Of a DNA stretch of 64,000 bases, positions 58,814 to 64,000 are shown piece by piece. The stretch's first letter is position 1. Every line of letters begins with the position of its first letter. Where the stretch lies: NCBI RefSeq assembly GCF_900177375.1, contig NZ_FWZU01000004.1, positions 62,001 to 126,000 of the forward strand, written 5' to 3'. The notes under the pieces were generated by a model, which worked only from the letters and a program-made list of their open reading frames with translations, had not been told where the DNA came from and did no database searches. Origin of the DNA: Desulfovibrio gilichinskyi (GTDB lineage Bacteria; Desulfobacterota; Desulfovibrionia; Desulfovibrionales; Desulfovibrionaceae). The position numbers and the translations under genes were made by a program.

Positions 58814-59779
58814 CTATTCTGCGGCCGGATACCATAGATAATGAAAGCCGGCCTTGGGCGGCAGAAAATGTCCGGCATCTACATTAATAAGTGAAGGAGC
58901 AACTGCCTGTGATGATGCCGAATTATACAAAGTGTCGTTTGGATAAGTCTTACGTTTATACGTGATGACTTTTGCATCCTTAGAAATACCGGCAAGTTCA
59001 CAAGCTTTATCAACAGCGTCCGGAATGTAGCCTATGCTGTCTACAAGACCTATTTTTTTTGCATCATCAGCACTGAAAACTTGCGCGGTGAAGATTTGTT
59101 TGAGGTCTGCTTCAGATATTGAACGGTGTTTTTTTACCAGTGACTTAAATCTGTTCGCATAATTGGTAATGATTCCATCAATTATTTCTTTCTGCTCAGG
59201 GGTATCCGGTTTGAAAGGGGCTCCCATATCTTTGTTGCGTCCAGATTTGGATACTTCAACTGAAACTCCGATTTTATCCATCAACCCTTCAAATTTCGGG
59301 CGGATGAAAATAACACCGACTGAACCGGTAAGAGTTGTAGGATGTGCCATGATCTCATCAGCCGGCAGACTGACATAGTAACCGCCGGAAGCAGCAACAT
59401 CCATCATGGAGACAACAATCTTCGCCCCTGTCTTTTTCTTAAACAGCATGAGTTCGTTGTATAGAACATCACTGGCTGTCACCGATCCGCCGGGGGAATT
59501 GATTTTCAGCACCAATGCTTTGATGTTTTTGTCTTTTTCAGCGAGTTGCAACCGTGAGGAAACTTCTTGGACCAGACTTGGTCTTGCGCCGAAAAGGCTG
59601 TCCTTTGCCTGGTCGGAAATTGTTCCGTCAATTGATATAACAAGTACTTTATCTGAAGCGTCACCTTGAATAGTTTTTTCCAGTAGAGGGTCAGTGCCGT
59701 CCGGGAAAAGGTTCATTTTGGGTTGGCAGCCACAAATCAGTGTTGCAATCAGCAGGATAAAAAGGGAAATTTTTTTCAT
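58814..59779 (-). CDS. sppA: Signal peptide peptidase SppA (short form, lipoprotein)
   Basis: A serine-lysine protease that clears leftover signal peptides, 321 residues. A lipoprotein signal (ISLFILLIATLICGC, Cys18) replaces the usual membrane anchor. The protease core has LKINSPGGSVTASDVLYNEL, MDVAASGGYYVSLPADEIMA with Ser131 as likely nucleophile, then HPTTLTGSVGVIFIRP, and Lys183 in SKSGRNKDMG as base. This is the short SppA type (about half the E. coli enzyme). CGGAG stands before the ATG. It is followed by the small lipoprotein and is not linked to known partners. Confidence 0.94.
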   Translation of the reverse strand: MKKISLFILLIATLICGCQPKMNLFPDGTDPLLEKTIQGDASDKVLVISIDGTISDQAKDSLFGARPSLVQEVSSRLQLAEKDKNIKALVLKINSPGGSVTASDVLYNELMLFKKKTGAKIVVSMMDVAASGGYYVSLPADEIMAHPTTLTGSVGVIFIRPKFEGLMDKIGVSVEVSKSGRNKDMGAPFKPDTPEQKEIIDGIITNYANRFKSLVKKHRSISEADLKQIFTAQVFSADDAKKIGLVDSIGYIPDAVDKACELAGISKDAKVITYKRKTYPNDTLYNSASSQAVAPSLINVDAGHFLPPKAGFHYLWYPAAE

Positions 59780-59867
59780 TTAAGAATACTCCGTTTGTTT
59801 GACTTAAAATAGCAGAACAGGAGTTTTTAAGCAAAGGATGTCTTCAGGAGAATGCTGAAAAAAAGGT

Positions 59868-59897
59868 GGCCCCTTGGAGAGTGAGATCCAAGGGGCC
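59868..59897 (-). terminator. Intrinsic terminator of the small membrane protein gene
   Basis: GGCCCCTTGGA (59868-59878) pairs perfectly with TCCAAGGGGCC (59887-59897), 8-nt loop. On the minus strand CACC and a T-run follow, 43 bp after the gene's stop. Confidence 0.9.
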
Positions 59898-59940
59898 TGA
59901 TGTGAGTGAGGAGTGCAGTATATATAAAATTAGCTGAACG

Positions 59941-60195
59941 CTAAGACATGCGAGCAAGTTGACGTTTGTACTCAGGGGAAATGTTAAGTCTTTCGATGTC
60001 GCGAAGGTTAACAAGAGTTCCTCTCATTTGAGCGCGGTCACGCTGTCCGCTACGGAAGCATAATGCTGTCCATACTGGAAGCCATAATCCGAAAGTTGCA
60101 AGGGTTATAACAGCGTGGAGGCTGTGGTTGACATTACTTCCGCTGAGAGCGTGACGCTTAGCTGCCCATGCTTTGATAGTTCTTAATGTGTACAT
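59941..60195 (-). CDS. 84-residue membrane protein of unknown function
   Basis: A small protein with a basic start (YTLRTIKAWAAKRHAL), one hydrophobic segment (AVITLATFGLWLPVWTALCF, about residues 28-47) and a charged, helical tail containing QRDRAQMRGTLVNLRDIERL. GAGGAT lies 8 nt before ATG 60195, and a strong terminator follows, so this is a genuine single-gene unit despite its small size. The longer frame begins 22 codons upstream without a ribosome binding site. I recognise no family; the Arg-rich flanks suggest an N-in single-pass topology. Confidence 0.82.
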   Translation of the reverse strand: MYTLRTIKAWAAKRHALSGSNVNHSLHAVITLATFGLWLPVWTALCFRSGQRDRAQMRGTLVNLRDIERLNISPEYKRQLARMS

Positions 60196-60634
60196 TTTTA
60201 TATCCTCAAAAAACTGGTTAGTTTTGTTTCGTTTGCAAGTCCCAACTATGTCCGGTCTCAATGCAAGTCAACAGCAATCAATGTATTAACTTAAAAAGTA
60301 TAGTAAATTTTATTCAGCATATTTTGCACAATATAACATGCTAAAATATAAGTATTAATATTGTAGATCCTGTTTTTTACAAGTGTTTTTAGTCAATTTT
60401 TTTGGAATTGATTTTGTAATCATTGCAGAGACTAAAGTACTCGTTGCTATGATTCTTACATTTATGTTTAACAATAATGGTAAGAATTATGATGAATTAA
60501 TAGTTTGATTTTATTAAGTTTAATAAATTACGCTATAATTATTTGCCAATTTTGTAATTCGCAATAAACGAATTTGGCATCTTTGAGTGATTGGTCAATC
60601 ATACGCTGTTTATATTGTTTTAGTACAATGAAGA

Positions 60635-60672
60635 TATATCTGATGCAGTACTGATGTATATCTGATGCAGTA
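60635..60672. repeat. Direct repeat pair of 16 bp
   Basis: TATATCTGATGCAGTA occurs at 60635-60650 and again at 60657-60672, giving a 22-bp period in AT-rich intergenic DNA. Function unknown. Confidence 0.6.
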
Positions 60673-61116
60673 ATTCTAATAGTTGCATTAAATTTTAAAA
60701 AGTTACATTGATTATACATTGCTTGTCAGTTGTAAATAAGAATGGCAAAAATTAATCGGGTTTCAGGAATAAAATTTGTAGGTATGAGAATAAACAAGAA
60801 TTTTAGAATTGTTTTATTTAAAACATTAGAATTTTATTCTTAATAATGGTCTGTTTTTTTAGGTCATAGGTAAATAAAAAAATATTAAAGGGTCAAAAAA
60901 ATCTTATTTGCTAAATTTGCCTTTTGAAAATGAAGAAACGCGCAAGTTTCGAAGGATTCAGTCCGTCGGGTATAACTAGGTAATACATTGTGTTTTTAGG
61001 AAGTTGACTGTGCTGATATGTTTTTATAAATAAAGCGCATGTATTCCTAATTCGCTATAAGTTAAATCGTAATTTGTCTCTATGCGCTTAGTACGAAGAT
61101 CCAATGATTACATTTT

Positions 61117-61128
61117 AGGTGATCACCT
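61117..61128. promoter_or_regulatory. 12-bp palindrome upstream of the methyltransferase
   Basis: AGGTGATCACCT is a perfect palindrome 104 bp upstream of the methyltransferase ATG. It could be an operator; there is no other support. Confidence 0.3.
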
Positions 61129-61231
61129 GAGTGTTATAGCGTGCAGAAGCACGAATGTAATGCATCGAATTTTAAGATTCTGGTGCAGTTATTTGTGTAT
61201 TTAAAAAACGAGCATTTTCTTGGAGTACATA

Positions 61232-62071
61232 ATGATCAATAATTTAATAAGGTTAGTTAATAGTCCCGTCTCATCAGCTTCTCTTTGGAACTCCGCATAC
61301 AAAATCCCATGGAATGATCCTGTCTTTAGTGCAAGGATTTTAAGAGAACACCTTTCGCAAAATCATCAACTTGCCAGCCGTAAAACTGGAGTAATAGACG
61401 CACAAGTTAAATGGATCAGCGACAATTTCCTTAACTGTTCTTCGATGAATATTCTTGATCTAGGCTGCGGCCCTGGTCTTTATTCGCGTAAACTTACTGC
61501 TGGTCTTCACCAATATACCGGTTTTGACTTCAGTCCGGCATCTATCCAGTATGCTCAGCATGAATACGCCATCAAAGGACAGTGCGAGTTTATTTTGGGT
61601 GATATCTTAGAGGTTGATTTTGGAGCGAACTATGATCTTGCCATGATGATTTATGGTGAGGTTAATGTCTTTTCTCCAAGAAATTGCAGACATATTCTCT
61701 CAAAAGCATATGAAGCTCTTGCTTTAAGAGGGACTTTGTTAATCGAAGTTCAAAGCTTTGATGCAATAGAAAGAATGGCTCAAAGTCCTAACACTTGGAG
61801 TAGCGCAGAAGCCGGGTTATTTACTGAATCTCCGCATATTTGCCTAACTGAAAACAGATGGTTTGCTGACGAAACAACATCTTTCCAGCAGTTCCATGTG
61901 ATTACAGGTGATGGAGATGATCATGTTACGTACAGAAGCACAACAAAAGCATGGACTGAAGATGAATTTGAAACTTTACTTCGTAGTGCAGGATTTGTAG
62001 GGGTGCGTAAACATACGGAGTGGCCAAACGCAAACAGTGATTTAATACTCTTTTCAGCTACTAAGAGTTAA
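61232..62071 (+). CDS. SAM-dependent methyltransferase (class I)
   Basis: A 279-residue class I methyltransferase. The SAM-binding core begins NILDLGCGPGLYSRKLTAGL (motif I), followed by YTGFDFSPASIQYAQHEYAI, the acidic FILGDILEVDFGANYDLAMM region and RGTLLIEVQSFDAI. The C-terminal half has TTSFQQFHVI and a STTKAWTEDEFETLLRSAGF segment typical of small-molecule methyltransferases. TTGGAG lies 6-8 nt before ATG 61232, so it is chosen over the upstream TTG. The substrate is unknown. It is isolated after a 1-kb AT-rich gap and ends with a hairpin terminator. Confidence 0.9.
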   Translation: MINNLIRLVNSPVSSASLWNSAYKIPWNDPVFSARILREHLSQNHQLASRKTGVIDAQVKWISDNFLNCSSMNILDLGCGPGLYSRKLTAGLHQYTGFDFSPASIQYAQHEYAIKGQCEFILGDILEVDFGANYDLAMMIYGEVNVFSPRNCRHILSKAYEALALRGTLLIEVQSFDAIERMAQSPNTWSSAEAGLFTESPHICLTENRWFADETTSFQQFHVITGDGDDHVTYRSTTKAWTEDEFETLLRSAGFVGVRKHTEWPNANSDLILFSATKS

Positions 62072-62077
62072 TAGAAA

Positions 62078-62103
62078 CGGCCTCTTGCGTAAGCAGGAGG
62101 CCG
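62078..62103 (+). terminator. Hairpin terminator after the methyltransferase
   Basis: CGGCCTCTTGC (62078-62088) pairs with GCAGGAGGCCG (62093-62103) with one G-T type mismatch around GTAA, 6 bp after the stop; CATTTGT follows. Confidence 0.65.
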
Positions 62104-62139
62104 CATTTGTAAGTGCGCTAGGGGCATGAATAGAAATGT

Positions 62140-63060
62140 TTAAGAAAAGAGACGAGGAATCCGGAGTGATGGATCTTTAAGTAGGCAGTCCACGCCTTCA
62201 CACTTCGGGAGCTCAGTAATAATATTAGATACTTCAAATCTAGGCGCAAATTTAAGCGGGCGTTTTAATGAATTTCGCCACGTCTTATCTGCTTTAGCAA
62301 GTGCAAGGTGGTCGCTGCCGATGGGATCAAAGTTCAGAGCAATCGCATTATGCGGGTCGCAGAGCATGTTAATTACAAGCCTATATGAATAGTCGAGTAT
62401 GGACTCAAGGTACTCAGCCTGATACGCAGGCACTACCTTTTTTGAAAAATTGAGTGAGGCGTTAATGGATTTTTTTTCCAACAATCCTATGCTTTGCCGG
62501 AAGACCCGCTTTTTCAGTAAAAAGCTTAATTTCTTGGAATCCATATATTCACGCAGACTGAGATCCGCGTCATGATTGGGTTGCTTGAACAGCCTCGCCG
62601 CCTGCTGCGATGACCAGTTGGCCTGATCATCTGCCAGCATTTCAATATATACATGACTGATCTTGCCGCCGGATGGAGCCTGTTTTATAAGATTCGGTAC
62701 ATAATAATTATGAGCAACAATATCCGCCGCAAGGTGTGAGAGGTAGCCGAGGGCATATGCCGTAAGGTGTGGGTCTTTCGCTGAGTCTAAAAGAGCAAAT
62801 CCGGTTTGCCAGTTATGACTATGTTTTTTCTTGGCTTTGCTTCCTTTGCCTATAAAGATATCAGCACTCAGGCACCCGTATAAAAAAACAGCTGAGTTCG
62901 CGATCAGCATTCTTGCTATTCCGGCAGGAAGGAGTTCAGGCCTAGCAAGCACTGCGTTGCCTATTGCCATGTGGATTCCGGGGCCCCATGCATAAGATGT
63001 GGCCGCAAACCCCAGAAGAGTCAGCGCAGTAAAAAATAAAACCAGAACTGTTTTTTTCAT
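62140..63060 (-). CDS. Exported zinc-dependent phospholipase C-like protein
   Basis: A 306-residue secreted protein of the zinc-dependent phospholipase C/S1-P1 nuclease superfamily. The signal peptide (VLVLFFTALTLLGFAATSYA) would be cut after residue 24, leaving Trp25 as the new N-terminus, as in Bacillus PC-PLC and clostridial alpha-toxin, where the N-terminal Trp binds zinc. Other candidate ligands are His in GPGIHMAIG, Asp in SADIFIG, His in KKHSHNWQTGF and YLSHLAADIVAHNYYVP (H...D...H). The second half is helical and without known motif. Substrate and toxicity are unknown. It is a lone minus-strand gene. Confidence 0.87.
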   Translation of the reverse strand: MKKTVLVLFFTALTLLGFAATSYAWGPGIHMAIGNAVLARPELLPAGIARMLIANSAVFLYGCLSADIFIGKGSKAKKKHSHNWQTGFALLDSAKDPHLTAYALGYLSHLAADIVAHNYYVPNLIKQAPSGGKISHVYIEMLADDQANWSSQQAARLFKQPNHDADLSLREYMDSKKLSFLLKKRVFRQSIGLLEKKSINASLNFSKKVVPAYQAEYLESILDYSYRLVINMLCDPHNAIALNFDPIGSDHLALAKADKTWRNSLKRPLKFAPRFEVSNIITELPKCEGVDCLLKDPSLRIPRLFS

Positions 63061-63177
63061 ATTCCTTACAGATTTTGTTCCAAGCGTTGCGAGCTGTTTA
63101 CCTTTTAACTAAGGTCTAATTGTAAAGAGTAGTGCCGCCTCGGTTCGTGGTCAAGGGGTAATAAAAATGAACCACTT

Positions 63178-64000
63178 CTATAGAAGCGGAGCAATCAGCC
63201 TTGCCACTCCCTCTGCTGTGTCGCGCATCGGACCGACCGCTTGAACTCCCTGCTTGCCTTCTTTCATGAGACTTTCGACCCAGTCATGCACAGGTTTAAT
63301 CTCTGCTTTGGAATATGAAAACATTACTATTTCGTAGTTCAGAAAAAGACTGCGCATATCCATGTTTGCCGATCCTACAACTCCCAGTCTGTCATCAACC
63401 ACGACTACCTTTGCATGGACCATGTGAGGATATTTAATTACTTTGCCGCCGCATTCAGCCAGTTCGCGCAGGTGCGTTCCACGGGCAAGGTCTGCAAGTC
63501 TGTGGTTTGATTTTTCAGGAACCAGAACCCTCAGATCAACACCTCGCTGAGCCGCAAGTCTAAGGGCCTGAGCAAGAGCCTCGTCCGGTACATAGTAAGG
63601 TGTAACAATCCAGAGACGCTTTTCCGCAGTATAGGCCGCAGTCAGCAGGGCGTCATGGACAGGATCTTTAGGAACGTCAGGTCCGGAAGGAACAACTTGC
63701 ACAACCCCTTTGCCGCTTTTTTCAGAAACTTTTCTGCAAGGAGGAATTATATTAACTGTTTCTCCTGAGGCGAATTCCCAGTCGGACTGAAAGACTTCTA
63801 AATAATGGCGCACAGCCGGTCCTTTCAAAACAAAGGAAAGATCCAGCCAGCGGTCTTCAAAAGGAGTGGGTCCGATATATTCCTTGGCAATATTCGTCCC
63901 TCCGGCAAGAACAAGCTTCTGGTCGGCAATTGCTATTTTACGGTGATTACGCAGATTGGTCCGTCCATGAAAAGGAGCTCTTAGAAGAGGCATGAAGTAG
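63178..64000 (-). CDS. Cardiolipin synthase, C-terminal part (5' end outside the window)
   Basis: A phospholipase D-superfamily phosphatidyltransferase that condenses phosphatidylglycerol into cardiolipin at the inner membrane. The frame is open to the window edge, so the N-terminal membrane helices are missing. About 273 residues are seen. Both HKD motifs are present: NHRKIAIADQKLVLAGGTNI (first) and HAKVVVVDDRLGVVGSANMD (second), with DRWLDLSFVLKGPAVRHYLE between. The spacing fits bacterial Cls, usually about 480 residues. An ATG at 63993 is only an internal codon. It lies 117 bp upstream of the PLC-like gene. Confidence 0.95.
   Translation of the reverse strand, partial: YFMPLLRAPFHGRTNLRNHRKIAIADQKLVLAGGTNIAKEYIGPTPFEDRWLDLSFVLKGPAVRHYLEVFQSDWEFASGETVNIIPPCRKVSEKSGKGVVQVVPSGPDVPKDPVHDALLTAAYTAEKRLWIVTPYYVPDEALAQALRLAAQRGVDLRVLVPEKSNHRLADLARGTHLRELAECGGKVIKYPHMVHAKVVVVDDRLGVVGSANMDMRSLFLNYEIVMFSYSKAEIKPVHDWVESLMKEGKQGVQAVGPMRDTAEGVARLIAPLL

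Larger units (their letters stand above)
60196..61231. other. AT-rich 1-kb intergenic region
   Basis: About 1 kb without a convincing gene. It contains a 16-bp direct repeat TATATCTGATGCAGTA (60635-60650 and 60657-60672), an AGGTGATCACCT palindrome at 61117-61128, a CGTGC-AGAA-GCACG hairpin at 61140-61153 and an 18-codon frame at 60930-60983 (MKKRASFEGFSPSGITR). None is enough to call a gene or RNA. Confidence 0.5.

Noticed and set aside
60528-60719. 63-codon minus-strand reading frame in the 1-kb gap
   Set aside because: No ribosome binding site, AT-driven composition (many Ile, Tyr, Gln) and overlap with the short direct repeats; it looks like chance.
60930-60983. 18-codon frame MKKRASFEGFSPSGITR
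   Set aside because: It resembles coding sequence and shares FEGFSP with the sigma-54 activator at the window start, but has no ribosome binding site and is too short to support as a gene or leader peptide.

Overview
The window reads as a chromosomal segment of a moderately AT-rich, anaerobic, flagellated Gram-negative bacterium, most likely a Desulfovibrionales member (Desulfovibrio/Maridesulfovibrio-like). This is inferred from gene content and protein character, not from a marker gene. The main pointers are a four-subunit 2-oxoacid:ferredoxin oxidoreductase operon, a motA-motB-motB-fliL-fliN-fliO-fliP-fliQ flagellar block, a Mla-type lipid transport operon, heptose kinase and a parABS locus. 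No tRNA or rRNA genes were recognised.

Layout. 1-7190: end of a sigma-54 activator, a FliG-like protein, glnA, a MerR-like coiled-coil regulator, a two-helix micro-ORF, hisI-hisG, fur and a divergent small acidic protein. 7257-9902: a decayed EamA transporter, nhaA and a DUF3431 protein. 10031-14982: a TetR-RND efflux operon with a likely autoregulatory operator. 15029-19922: Hpt domain protein, topA, era and a YggS protein. 19958-25072: flagellar stator and export genes with tightly overlapping ends. 25152-28871: rlmB, a MltD-like lytic transglycosylase and aroE. 28970-32855: the ferredoxin oxidoreductase operon and queA. 32988-36359: a second MerR-like coiled-coil regulator, a lipoprotein, coaBC and a protein with a possible uracil-glycosylase-like fold. 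36552-39686: NfeD-type protease, slipin and UDP-glucuronate epimerase. 39925-42304: parS, parA and parB around an antisense zinc-ribbon protein. 42349-48273: heptose kinase, then a GAF/SpoIIE phosphatase, a STAS protein and an MlaE-MlaF-MlaD-lipoprotein transporter in one line. 48288-51451: DUF1992 protein, WD40-like secreted protein and phosphofructokinase.

51514-53178 is the most unusual part: twelve uninterrupted 41-bp tandem repeats (492 bp) followed by AT-rich DNA and a lone DUF4238 gene. After that come a degenerate CCA-transferase/HD protein, pyrC, pyrB and an amidohydrolase, a small lipoprotein, sppA, an 84-residue membrane protein, about 1 kb of AT-rich non-coding DNA, a methyltransferase, an exported zinc phospholipase C-like protein and the end of a cardiolipin synthase.

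The genes work in several coherent groups: flagellar rotation and export, envelope lipid homeostasis (Mla, PLC-like, cardiolipin synthase, slipin/NfeD, SppA), nitrogen and nucleotide metabolism (glnA, pyrBC), and chromosome partition. Most gene groups end in clear intrinsic terminators, many of them bidirectional. Start codons were moved downstream from the longest reading frame wherever a ribosome binding site or family alignment favoured it. The best candidates for new biology are the phosphatase-STAS-Mla arrangement, the fourfold motif in FliN, the catalytically degenerate nucleotidyltransferase-HD protein, and the 41-bp minisatellite beside DUF4238.
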